This document shows positions 10,903 through 18,627 of a stretch of 64,000 bases of DNA, piece after piece. This DNA comes from Mycobacteroides sp. CBMA 271 (GTDB lineage Bacteria > Actinomycetota > Actinomycetes > Mycobacteriales > Mycobacteriaceae): NCBI RefSeq assembly GCF_009729205.1, contig NZ_VTHB01000003.1:124001-188000 (forward strand), in the 5' to 3' direction. The number at the start of each line of letters is the position of its first letter. Within the stretch, counting starts at the first letter, position 1. Position numbers and translations under genes: made by a program. The notes beneath the pieces were generated by a model. The model saw nothing but the letters and a program-made list of their open reading frames with translations, was not told where the DNA came from and made no database searches.

Positions 10903-11805
10903 ATGTCCGGATTGATGTCCACGGCCCTCGACAAGGGCGGCGTACGCGAAATTGGGGTCTCTGAGACAGGTTTCGTGCGACGGCCCGACCCGGATGGTGC
11001 TGCGGTCGCGTACCGGACGTATGGACGGGCCCGCCCTGGTGTCGCTGATGTGGTGCTGGTGCACGGCAGCTTGCAGAACTCGGCCGTATGGTCCAAGCAC
11101 GGCTACATCGCGCAGCTGTCCCAGCAGTACCGGGTGACCACCATCGACGTGCGTGGGCACGGTGCGAGCGAGAAACCCGACCACCCCGGCGGATACGCCA
11201 TCGCCTCCTCGGCGCGAGATATCTGCGCCGTGTTGGATCACTTGGGCATCCACCGGACGCACTACATCGGGTACTCGCTCGGCGGGCGAATCGGTCTCAC
11301 TCTTGCGGCCACAGCTCCGGAGCGACTTACCTCGTTGGTGGTCGCGGGCTCCTCGCACCGTCCGCAGCGCGGGGCGGTCGATGTGCTGATCTTTCCGAAT
11401 GCTGTTCGTGTGGTTGAGGAATCCGGGCTCGAGGCCTTCGTCGACGGTTGGGAGGCGCATCGGGGCCAGCGGATGGGTTCGGGTTTCCGGGACACCATCG
11501 AGGCGCTGGGGCAAGGTGGGCTGGCAGCGCTGCTGCGACAGTGGGATGACGAGCCGGGTGTCGCAGAAGAGGCCCTGCTCCAGATCGAGACGCCCACACT
11601 GTTTTTCGCCGGTTCCGAGGATCCGATGCGGCTGGCTGAATCCCGGGAGGCCGCCGTGCGGATGCCGCGGGCCTACTTCGCCTTGCTGGATGGCTGCAAC
11701 CACAGCCGGACGGTGACGATGCGCGAGCGCATTCTGGATCGTGCCGAGGCGTTCTTCCGGTTGTCCGAGTTCTCGGATATCGAGAAGCTCCGAGTGGCCG
11801 GATGA
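10903..11805 (+). CDS. Alpha/beta hydrolase
   Basis: A 300-residue serine hydrolase or esterase of unknown substrate. It shows the oxyanion segment VLVHGSLQNS, nucleophile elbow GYSLGG, acid in AGSEDPMR and base in DGCNHSRT, all in the expected order. The cap region is short. ATG 10903 is chosen; ATG 10915 is an alternative. The stop overlaps the next ATG by 4 bases, so it forms an operon with the TauE-like permease. The upstream region carries the palindrome cluster at 10721-10833. Confidence 0.85.
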   Translation: MSGLMSTALDKGGVREIGVSETGFVRRPDPDGAAVAYRTYGRARPGVADVVLVHGSLQNSAVWSKHGYIAQLSQQYRVTTIDVRGHGASEKPDHPGGYAIASSARDICAVLDHLGIHRTHYIGYSLGGRIGLTLAATAPERLTSLVVAGSSHRPQRGAVDVLIFPNAVRVVEESGLEAFVDGWEAHRGQRMGSGFRDTIEALGQGGLAALLRQWDDEPGVAEEALLQIETPTLFFAGSEDPMRLAESREAAVRMPRAYFALLDGCNHSRTVTMRERILDRAEAFFRLSEFSDIEKLRVAG

Positions 11806-12671
11806 CTGAGCGTCCGGGGCTGCGCCCACGGACGGCGACGCTGGCGCGGATCGGCGTGCTGGGCGGAATCTCGGGCGGTCTGCTGGGCGGAGGTACCGGT
11901 GTCATCACTGTGCCCGCGCTGGCCCGGGCAACCACGTTGCGCCGTGCGGTCATTCACGGCACCTCGACACTGCCGAACGTGTCTGCCGCGGTGGTGGGCA
12001 GCACCGTGTATGCATTGCACGGCGCCAAGGTGGACGTGGTGGCCGGCGCCGGGCTGATGGCCGGCGGAGTGATCGGCGCGGTGGTGGGAGCGAAGCTGGT
12101 GTCGCGGATCCCCGAGTGGATCCTTAAGGCGCTGTTCGTGTTCGTGCTGCTTGCGACGGCGCTCAAGCTGCTGCTTAGCGCCGCGGGTATCGACCCGTCA
12201 GCGGGGGAGGCATTGCTGCCGGAGGGTGTGTTGTCCAGTGTCCCCGCGGTGATCGGGATCGGATCGGTGGTCGGGTTCGTGGTGGGCGCGTGGTCTGCCG
12301 CGCTCGGTCTGGGCGGTGGGCTGCTCACCGTGCCGGCGATGCTGGTGTTGTTCGGCTCCGATTTGCACGTGGCGGAGGGCACCTCGCTGATGGTGATGCT
12401 GCCCAACGCCCTCGTCGCGTCGACCACGCATCTGAGGCAGGGCACCGCCGATGCCCCGATAGGCCTGCGTTTGGCTGCATTCGCCGTGCCGGGCACCGTA
12501 ATTGGGGCGTTGTTGGCGCTCGCGCTGGACGCTCGCTGGCTGGCGCTGGTGTTCGGTTCCTATCTGGTGTTCATCGCCATCCGCGAGATCACGCGCGCCA
12601 TCAGGAATTCTGACCGTAGGACGAAGAAACCAAGTCCGGGGCCGGTGCCTCAGGTGTGTGTTGGCGGTTGA
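11802..12671 (+). CDS. TauE/SafE-family membrane permease
   Basis: A 289-residue membrane protein with about eight predicted helices and the paired Gly-rich repeats typical of the family (GGISGGLLGGGTGVITVPAL near residue 20 and GAWSAALGLGGGLLTVPAML near 165). Family members export sulfite, sulfoacetate or other organosulfonates. The substrate here is unknown. It is coupled to the alpha/beta hydrolase by an ATGA overlap. Its last 71 bases overlap the 3' end of the convergent gene on the other strand. Confidence 0.87.
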   Translation: MTERPGLRPRTATLARIGVLGGISGGLLGGGTGVITVPALARATTLRRAVIHGTSTLPNVSAAVVGSTVYALHGAKVDVVAGAGLMAGGVIGAVVGAKLVSRIPEWILKALFVFVLLATALKLLLSAAGIDPSAGEALLPEGVLSSVPAVIGIGSVVGFVVGAWSAALGLGGGLLTVPAMLVLFGSDLHVAEGTSLMVMLPNALVASTTHLRQGTADAPIGLRLAAFAVPGTVIGALLALALDARWLALVFGSYLVFIAIREITRAIRNSDRRTKKPSPGPVPQVCVGG

Positions 12672-13782
12672 TCTGCTGAAGTTCGTGTGAGACGTCCAGG
12701 AGCCACCTCAGCTCCTCCTTGCGGTTGGCACCCGGAACCTCGCCGATGATCTTGGCGCCCGAAGATTTTTCGCTCTGTGGCATGGTGCGCTGTTGTTCTA
12801 TGGCCGAATGGATTTGGCGGGCGGCGGACGTAGAGGTGCTCTCGGCGAGGTAGGGGCGAATGGCGCTCAGGCCATCACGAATCTCGACGATTCTGCGATA
12901 GAGCCGGTAGTTGTGATCGCCGATCGCGGCGCTGGGTGGTGCCAGCGCGATCTGGGTGTTGCCCTCATACAGTGCCGTCCACAGCGGTTCGAGCTGGCGG
13001 TGCCAAAGGTACGTTTGGGCGCGGTGGTGAATCGACGAGACCAGCTGTGAGAAGGATGGTCCGGCAAGGCCTACCACGATGAGGATCTGGCCGATCGTGG
13101 CGGCGAGTGGGGCCAAGCGCTGCCAGGAGAAGCTGTCGTTGGTAATCATGCCGTAGATCGCCGAGTGCGCTCGCATGATGCAGAACGCCAGGCACATGGT
13201 TGCCCCGGCCGCGGTCAGCAGCATGCTGCGCCGCAGCCACGCGACGTCGTGGTAACGGGCGTACTGCAGGCATTTGATGATGATCAGGATGGCGCCCAGG
13301 CCGTAGGTGATCAGATAAATCAGCATGTAGGCGACCCAGGCGGGCTTGGCGCCGTGCGAGGAGTAGAAATCTTGTGGCAGTTCAGAGGTGGGCGCCACAA
13401 ACCAGCACAGAATCAGAGCGCCGCCGATGGCGACGGCCATCCCGATCCACAGTCGGACTCGCTGGATCGCGCGCGGACCGGATTCACCCCAGAAGGTGAT
13501 GACGGTGAGAACGCATGCGGTCCATGCCATGCCGCCGGAAAGGTTCAAGACGAGCCGGCCCATGTTGTGCACGCCCACCAGGTTGTCGAACTTCTCATAC
13601 AAGGGCGGGGTTGCCAAGGTGACGGCAATCCCCTTGAAGAGGAACGACAACAGCAGCGCCACCGAGGCGGGTGGGCGGACTCGGGACCGCAGCATCGCGA
13701 CGGAAACAACCACCACGGCGCCAAAGCTGAAGACGGCCGCGACCGAATACGCCGCGGCGGAGTCTTCGAAAATTGACGTCAC
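12601..13782 (-). CDS. Seven-helix membrane protein, MAB_1171c-like
   Basis: A 393-residue protein with about seven predicted transmembrane helices in residues 10-245, then a cytoplasmic C-terminal domain of about 150 residues containing YRLYRRIVEIRDGLSAIRPYL. From memory it resembles the NCBI family named for MAB_1171c and the DUF6545-type C-terminus; no transport activity is demonstrated. It is the third gene of a minus-strand set (XRE, ImmA/IrrE, 7-TM), overlapping the protease gene by 4 bases. The context suggests a membrane sensor feeding the protease and regulator. Confidence 0.75.
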   Translation of the reverse strand: MTSIFEDSAAAYSVAAVFSFGAVVVVSVAMLRSRVRPPASVALLLSFLFKGIAVTLATPPLYEKFDNLVGVHNMGRLVLNLSGGMAWTACVLTVITFWGESGPRAIQRVRLWIGMAVAIGGALILCWFVAPTSELPQDFYSSHGAKPAWVAYMLIYLITYGLGAILIIIKCLQYARYHDVAWLRRSMLLTAAGATMCLAFCIMRAHSAIYGMITNDSFSWQRLAPLAATIGQILIVVGLAGPSFSQLVSSIHHRAQTYLWHRQLEPLWTALYEGNTQIALAPPSAAIGDHNYRLYRRIVEIRDGLSAIRPYLAESTSTSAARQIHSAIEQQRTMPQSEKSSGAKIIGEVPGANRKEELRWLLDVSHELQQINRQHTPEAPAPDLVSSSYGQNS

Positions 13783-14297
13783 GGTGCCGCCAATGGACCT
13801 TCCAAGGTCAGCGATGCCAAGATGCGTCGCAGGTTGGCGTTCGTGACGGCGATGGGACGGTGGCTGTCGGGACTGACGCGCTGCCCCATCATGGAGGCGA
13901 GCATCTCGGCCTCGACCTCCTGGTCATCCAGATAGGTTTCACGACAGAGAACTTCGGCCAACTCACGCTTGCTTGAACTGGTGTGCCCGCACATCACATG
14001 GCTCAGCTCGTGCAGGATGATGTGCTCGCGATGCATGGTGGTGGTGTCGCTGTCGTACACGACATAGTCAGTCGCATCGGTGCGAACCAGAAGGCCGTGT
14101 ACGCCGCTGCCCGAGAGGGAGTAGGGGACCAGCTGGATATCGCGCTTGCTGAGCTCACTGGCACGAGCGCGGACGTCCTCGACGGTGGTCAGCGACTCGA
14201 GCCCCAGATCCGAGAGCTTGCGGGCGCACTGCTGGTGGATCGCCTGAAGTTCGCGAGTGGACCGTAGATCGGTTGTGACACAACGCATCTTCGGCAT
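13779..14297 (-). CDS. ImmA/IrrE-type metallopeptidase
   Basis: A 172-residue cytoplasmic zinc peptidase candidate. The zinc motif HELSH is at residues 96-100 with the following CGH, and a downstream EVEAEMLASMM helix supplies the third-ligand region. ImmA and IrrE enzymes cleave partner XRE repressors (ImmR, DdrO). Here the upstream neighbour, 2 bases away, is an XRE-family regulator, which makes it the likely substrate (inference). The stop overlaps the ATG-equivalent region of the 7-TM gene by 4 bases. Confidence 0.87.
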   Translation of the reverse strand: MPKMRCVTTDLRSTRELQAIHQQCARKLSDLGLESLTTVEDVRARASELSKRDIQLVPYSLSGSGVHGLLVRTDATDYVVYDSDTTTMHREHIILHELSHVMCGHTSSSKRELAEVLCRETYLDDQEVEAEMLASMMGQRVSPDSHRPIAVTNANLRRILASLTLEGPLAAP

Positions 14298-14299
14298 GA

Positions 14300-14779
14300 T
14301 TACTGTCCGTTGCTGACCGAGTTGTCTACGGTCGGCAGGCCCTGGAGTGCCCGCACGTGATCGAGCACGGCAGCCACGGTTTCCAGACTCTGCTTGTTCA
14401 GGCCGATCGCGCGCAATGCGATCAGCTCAACCTCGTCCCGGGTGGTCTCGTCCAGCGCGCCGAGTCGCTCATCGAGCGAATAGGTGCGCTCAGGATCGGT
14501 GAGCACCGAGAGTGGCACGCGGAAGAAGTCGGCCAAGGCGCCCAGTAGGTCGATCGCGGGGCGGGCCCGCTTGCCGGTGCGCAGCGCCGAGAGGTAGGCC
14601 CCGCCGACCTTGATGTCGGGATTGGCCTTCTTGATGCCGTTGGCTACCTCGTCGTTGGTCCACATCCGGCCGTCGGGGCGCCGATGCGACTGGAAGAGCG
14701 CATTGATGCGATCAGCGAGGTTCGCGTCGGCGGATTTGGCGTCCTGGGTGGGCGCCAGCGGCGGGCTCGAAGTGGCCAT
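14300..14779 (-). CDS. XRE-family DNA-binding regulator
   Basis: A 159-residue helix-turn-helix protein. After a disordered N-terminus, residues about 20-90 form a lambda-repressor-like domain that includes VGGAYLSALRTGKRARPAIDLLGALADFF. The C-terminal 60 residues are Leu/Glu-rich and may dimerise. It is the first gene of the XRE-ImmA-7TM set. The TCAAC-N5-GTTGA palindrome at 14842-14856, 63-77 bases upstream, suggests autoregulation. No strong ribosome site is seen before ATG 14779. Confidence 0.87.
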   Translation of the reverse strand: MATSSPPLAPTQDAKSADANLADRINALFQSHRRPDGRMWTNDEVANGIKKANPDIKVGGAYLSALRTGKRARPAIDLLGALADFFRVPLSVLTDPERTYSLDERLGALDETTRDEVELIALRAIGLNKQSLETVAAVLDHVRALQGLPTVDNSVSNGQ

Positions 14780-14791
14780 CTACCAAGTGAA

Positions 14792-14804
14792 ACACCGATG
14801 GTGT
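14792..14804. promoter_or_regulatory. ACACC-GAT-GGTGT palindrome just upstream of the XRE gene
   Basis: A perfect 5-3-5 inverted repeat lies 13-25 bases upstream of ATG 14779. It is distinct from the TCAAC-N5-GTTGA motif and could be a second operator or a leader hairpin. Nothing else supports a role. Confidence 0.3.
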
Positions 14805-14841
14805 GCGCCCTCAACGCGAGGGGGCAGACTGTGACTGTGAT

Positions 14842-14856
14842 TCAACGCACAGTTGA
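14842..14856. promoter_or_regulatory. TCAAC-N5-GTTGA palindrome upstream of the XRE gene
   Basis: TCAACGCACAGTTGA shares its outer arms and the right-hand heptamer CAGTTGA with the palindrome at 10765-10779. A further half-site TCAACGC lies at 14811-14817, exactly 31 bases nearer the gene. The arrangement fits a repressor operator for the adjacent XRE protein. Confidence 0.5.
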
Positions 14857-14898
14857 GGCGTGCGGCGGGGCGAAATGGCTGCCGGTTCTGGCTGCGGA

Positions 14899-16740
14899 TC
14901 AGCCGTAGATGCCCGCGAGGTACTCCGCGCGGCAGGCTCCGCGCGCGAGCTTGCCGCTGGTAGTGCGCGGAATCGCGCCCGCGGCAACCAGCCGAACGTC
15001 GGCCACCGACAACGTGTGCTGGCGGGAGATGGCGGCCCGGATCGCGTCCACGACCGGCGACTGCTCGGCGCGCCCCGATCCGGGGGCCCGTTCGGCGACA
15101 ACCACCAGCCGCTCGCTGGTGTCGGCAATGGCGGCCTCGGCGAGCTGATTCGCCGCGACGGAGAATGCCGAGACATACCCGGAGCGGACGGCGGGCGAGG
15201 CCTCCGAGGCGGTCGCCTCGATGTCCTGGGGGTAGTGGTTGCGTCCGTCGATGATGACGAGGTCCTTGATGCGGCCGGTGACGTACAGATTGTCGTTCAG
15301 GTACACCCCGAGGTCTCCGGTGCGCAGCCACCGGCTGTCATCGTCGGTCCCGGTAGCGTGGCTGCGCTGTTCAAGCCGTGAGCGCAGCTTGTTGTGGAAG
15401 GTCTTCTCCGTCTCGCTGGGGCGGCCCCAGTAGCCGCGGCCGACGTTGGCGCCGTGCAGCCAGATTTCACCGATTTCTCCCTCGGGGAGCTCGGCTCCGG
15501 TTTGAGGGTCGACGATTACCAGCCACTGGCTGGGGATCACCTGGCCGCACGAGACATGCGGGACCGCCATTGGGGCGTCGGGGGCGACGGGGACGGCGCG
15601 GTCCTCCTCGAGCCGGACACGGTCCAGGAAGATCACGCTGGGGCGCTCGTCGATGGCGATGGTGGCGACGGAGAGCGTGGCCTCGGCCATGCCGTAGGAC
15701 GGCTTGATGGCGGTGGCCGGGAATCCGTAGGGGGCGAAGGCCTCATTGAACTTCTCGATCGCCGAGATGGTCACCGGCTCGGACCCGTTCAGCAGACCCG
15801 CGACATTGCTCAGATCCCACGTCTCGCCTGCCGGTGGCAGGCCGCGCTGCGCGGCGAGTTCGAATGCGAAGTTCGGCGCGGCCGCGAACACCCTCCCGTA
15901 TTCGGACTCGACGGCGAGTTGTTTGACCCACCGACGGGGGCGTCGTACGAAGGCCAGCGGCGACATCAGGGTGATGTGACCGCCGCACAGCGCGGGGAAC
16001 AGGATCATGATCAGACCCATGTCGTGATACAGCGGCAGCCAGCTCACGCTGCGGGTAGTGGTATCGAGGCCACCGGCCAGGATCATCTGAAGCACGTTCG
16101 TACAGGCCGCGCGGTGGGTGATCTCCACGCCGGCCGGGGTGCGCGTCGACCCGGAGGTGTACTGCAGGTACGCAATGTCGTCGGTGTCGAGCTCGACGGG
16201 AGCAAAGGTGCCACTCACCGAATCCGGGACAGCGTCGATGGCGATGACGCGGGGGCGCCGCTCGCGAGGAAGCTTGCGCAGGAAGGCGTTTACCGATTCG
16301 GCCGCGCCGTCGGTGGTAAGGATGACGGAGGGGGCGGCGTCCGCGAGGACGGCGTCGAGCCGGTCGGCGTGGCCGGGCAGCTCGGGAGCGAAGAGGGGGA
16401 CTGCGATGTTTCCGGCTTGGATGGCGGCGAAAAATCCGATGACGTATTCAATGCCCTGGGGGGCCAGGATCGCGACACGATCGCCCGGCTGGGTGACCTG
16501 TTGCAGGCGTGCGCCGATCGCACGCATCCTGGTGTCGAGCTCGACCCAGTTCAGTTCGGTGGCCACGCCGTCGTCGTCACGCGTGAAGTCCAGGTAGCGG
16601 TAGGAGACGGTGGCGCCGAACTCGGCGACGTTGCGTTCGAAGTTTGTTAGGAGCGTCGAGCCGGGTGGGAGGTCGATGTTTCCGTCTGCGTCGAGGTAAT
16701 CCTCAATTCCGCTCTCCCGAACGGCAACTCCATCTGGCAT
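14899..16740 (-). CDS. Long-chain fatty acyl-AMP ligase (FadD32-like FAAL)
   Basis: A 613-residue adenylating enzyme that activates fatty acids as acyl-AMP for transfer to an acyl carrier protein or polyketide synthase. It shares long blocks with mycobacterial FadD32: GARLQQVTQPGDR, the ATP loop YLQYTSGSTR, GVSWLP-like SWLPLYHDMGL, PSYGMAEATL, RTGDLG and LVIIDGRNHYPQDIE; the ending TTSGKLARGACR supplies the catalytic Lys. No pks gene is adjacent, so the partner is unknown. ATG 16740 follows GGGAG; the longer TTG 16770 lies inside a likely -10 box (TATTGT). It could be annotated simply as an acyl-CoA synthetase. Confidence 0.88.
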   Translation of the reverse strand: MPDGVAVRESGIEDYLDADGNIDLPPGSTLLTNFERNVAEFGATVSYRYLDFTRDDDGVATELNWVELDTRMRAIGARLQQVTQPGDRVAILAPQGIEYVIGFFAAIQAGNIAVPLFAPELPGHADRLDAVLADAAPSVILTTDGAAESVNAFLRKLPRERRPRVIAIDAVPDSVSGTFAPVELDTDDIAYLQYTSGSTRTPAGVEITHRAACTNVLQMILAGGLDTTTRSVSWLPLYHDMGLIMILFPALCGGHITLMSPLAFVRRPRRWVKQLAVESEYGRVFAAAPNFAFELAAQRGLPPAGETWDLSNVAGLLNGSEPVTISAIEKFNEAFAPYGFPATAIKPSYGMAEATLSVATIAIDERPSVIFLDRVRLEEDRAVPVAPDAPMAVPHVSCGQVIPSQWLVIVDPQTGAELPEGEIGEIWLHGANVGRGYWGRPSETEKTFHNKLRSRLEQRSHATGTDDDSRWLRTGDLGVYLNDNLYVTGRIKDLVIIDGRNHYPQDIEATASEASPAVRSGYVSAFSVAANQLAEAAIADTSERLVVVAERAPGSGRAEQSPVVDAIRAAISRQHTLSVADVRLVAAGAIPRTTSGKLARGACRAEYLAGIYG

Positions 16741-17052
16741 ACCCGACTCCCGACTCACGACGTAATACAATACCTGCGCTAACTAAGTAATCTCTTGAAT
16801 CGCAGGTCGCTCGTCATTTCGGGGTCGAGTGGCAACTGCCTACATCGACGATCGCGAAATCTGGTGACGAACCACCCCTAGAACTCATCGAATTCTAGTG
16901 GTGTTCAACAGGTATCACTATCCACCCCATTATTTCAATGTGATCCACGGGTGAGTCGCGCAGTCGTGTGACGTTGGTCGTACAGGCTTGGTGCACGGAT
17001 ACGAAGTTGGCGGCAGGCGAAGCGCCGGGTAGAACTAGGGCTGATCTGCTTG
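16741..17052. other. Intergenic region between FAAL gene and tRNA, with one hairpin
   Basis: This stretch carries the FAAL promoter at its left end (TATTGT -10 on the minus strand near 16770). It also holds an 11-bp inverted repeat with one mismatch (16873-16883 and 16893-16903, 9-base loop). The tRNA promoter must lie in the right half, but no convincing -35/-10 pair is visible. No coding potential is seen. Confidence 0.5.
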
Positions 17053-17126
17053 GCCCCCATAGCCCAATTGGCAGAGGCAGCGGACTTAAAATCCGCCAAG
17101 TGTCGGTTCGAGTCCGACTGGGGGCA
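17053..17126 (+). tRNA. tRNA with anticodon UAA (tRNA-Leu)
   Basis: A 74-base cloverleaf folds cleanly: acceptor GCCCCCA/TGGGGGC, D stem GCC/GGC, anticodon stem GCGGA/TCCGC with loop CTTAAAA (anticodon TAA), a 5-base variable loop (CAAGT), T stem GTCGG/CCGAC with loop TTCGAGT, and discriminator A. The anticodon reads UUA (Leu). The short class I variable arm is unlike the long arm usual for bacterial tRNA-Leu. Its 3' half is the attachment site of the island to the right. Confidence 0.9.
17088..17122 (+). repeat. Left attachment site (attL) of the genomic island, in the tRNA 3' half
   Basis: This 35-base segment of the tRNA (anticodon loop through T arm to acceptor) is repeated at 21826-21860 with one mismatch (T/C at 17107/21845). 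The uninterrupted core is 19 bases, AAAATCCGCCAAGTGTCGG. A direct repeat of a tRNA 3' end flanking a recombinase gene is the hallmark of site-specific integration. Confidence 0.85.
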
Positions 17127-17323
17127 CCGAGTTAGGGCAGGTAGATGCATTGCCGGCCCATCGGGTGACTCCTCTGGACCGGATTTACCGGCGTGCGTAG
17201 AGAGGCAAGTTTCCCTAGCTAACACACGAAGATTCATGACCGGATCGTGTCAGTACCTGGGAATATGCTGCGTGCTGTGAGCGCTGTATCCGACTTCTAA
17301 CCCAGCCTGGCTTTTGGTGGGGC

Positions 17324-18346
17324 GTGCCGTTGGGCGCCGTAGTGGCCGGCACGATCGGTCCCTACATAACTGCTCGATCTGTCCGCGCGAGCGACAAGCG
17401 GAAGGCCGACCAAGAACGTGAGATGTTGACGTTGAAGGCCGCGCAAGACGAGAAGACCCAGGCCCGCAAGGAAGAGCGCGAGGACAAGCTGCGCGAACAC
17501 GAAAGTCTTTACACGGCCGCGATGGATTTCGTAGAGGTCTCGACCGGCATCCTCATAACCGCCATCGACATGAAGGGTGTCTTCAACCTCATGCGCGACT
17601 TGGTAAATGGGCGCGCCGGTGTTGATGACCCGATGGCTGAAGCGAAGTTCGACCACTCCGAGAAGGTGATGGATGCCCAGATGCGGATCGCAGTGCCAAT
17701 GAACAAGCTAAAACTGGTTGCCCCCAATGCCATTCTCGACGCTGCGACACGTACGTCGCTGGCCATTGTGACGACCGTGCGGCAGACAACAGAGCCATTC
17801 GCGGGACGTGTGGCGCACCAAGCCGCGGCGAAGGAACTCGATAGCTTCTACAACGTATTTCGCGAAGAAGTTGGGCGTGAACCCTATTCCGGCGAGCAGG
17901 CGCAAGAACAGGCGCTCTCCTTTATGGCGAGTCTGAAGCATCAGGTGGATGACTACATCGAAGAGGCCAAGGCAGATATGAAAGCTGCCGGATTCAAAAC
18001 GACTCCGTGGGACAAGCCCAGCGACAATGATGAGTCGCCCGAGTCCGACGACGAGGCTCGCCGCTTCGGTTTAGTCGAGCCGGGGGCGGTTCCAATCACG
18101 ACGGTCAAGGCTGGCGAACTCACAGAGGAGCACGTTGGCAAGTTGGTGGTGTGCAACGACCCGCAAACGGGGTTCAACCACGGCGCGAAAATTGTGGGCG
18201 TCACCCGAGTCGAGAACGGACCGAAGCCCGGCATCGTCCTGAGGTTGGCGCACCCGCCAAGGCCGGGCGGCAGGCCTGCCCAAGAGACTCAATCGCTAGT
18301 CCGATTCGACCAAGAGGTGCAGTTGGTTGAAATGCCTAGCCAGTGA
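17324..18346 (+). CDS. Island-encoded coiled-coil protein, unknown function
   Basis: A 340-residue protein not recognised. GTG 17324 is the first usable start after an in-frame stop at 17297. Residues 1-15 are hydrophobic and may be the remainder of a membrane anchor. Residues about 20-65 are highly charged and helical (probable coiled coil). Residues 70-220 are mostly helical. An acidic linker with many Asp, Glu and Ser residues (about 225-245) precedes a small beta-rich C-terminal domain (about 255-335, with EEHVGKLVVC). It lies immediately inside attL, on the same strand as the integrase remnant. Confidence 0.65.
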   Translation: MPLGAVVAGTIGPYITARSVRASDKRKADQEREMLTLKAAQDEKTQARKEEREDKLREHESLYTAAMDFVEVSTGILITAIDMKGVFNLMRDLVNGRAGVDDPMAEAKFDHSEKVMDAQMRIAVPMNKLKLVAPNAILDAATRTSLAIVTTVRQTTEPFAGRVAHQAAAKELDSFYNVFREEVGREPYSGEQAQEQALSFMASLKHQVDDYIEEAKADMKAAGFKTTPWDKPSDNDESPESDDEARRFGLVEPGAVPITTVKAGELTEEHVGKLVVCNDPQTGFNHGAKIVGVTRVENGPKPGIVLRLAHPPRPGGRPAQETQSLVRFDQEVQLVEMPSQ

Positions 18347-18627
18347 GCGGCTTAGGCACATCGGGTTGGACGCCCAAGGCTTAGTTGTTGATCAACCCAG
18401 CGGTGTAGTCCTGGTAGCGCGGCCTCTATGTGGGTGAACGTGTTTTGAAGTCAGCGGCGGTGTAGGGGTTTCGCAGTTCGGTTGTGGCGCTCGCGGCGGG
18501 GCCGAAGGCGAGTTGTACGCAACCTGCGAGTGGAAGCAGACCGACCTCGTGTTCGGTGTTGGCATGATCGTGGTTCGCCGGTCGCTCGACTACTACGACG
18601 CCCACCTGAAGCCCAAGGAGCGCTGAT
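18347..18627 (+). other. Island spacer with a possible gene fragment
   Basis: Between the coiled-coil gene and the integrase remnant, one frame is open from 18438 to the stop at 18624-18626, one base before the integrase ATG. Its last 38 codons read plausibly as protein (CEWKQTDLVFGVGMIVVRRS, then YYDAHLKPKER), but no good start precedes them. This may be the 3' end of a decayed small gene such as an excisionase, but its identity is not established. Confidence 0.3.

Noticed and set aside
15394..16650. Long plus-strand open frame of 418 codons
   Set aside because: It is antisense to the FAAL gene, which has continuous family motifs; the frame is open because of the GC codon bias. It is low in recognisable motifs.
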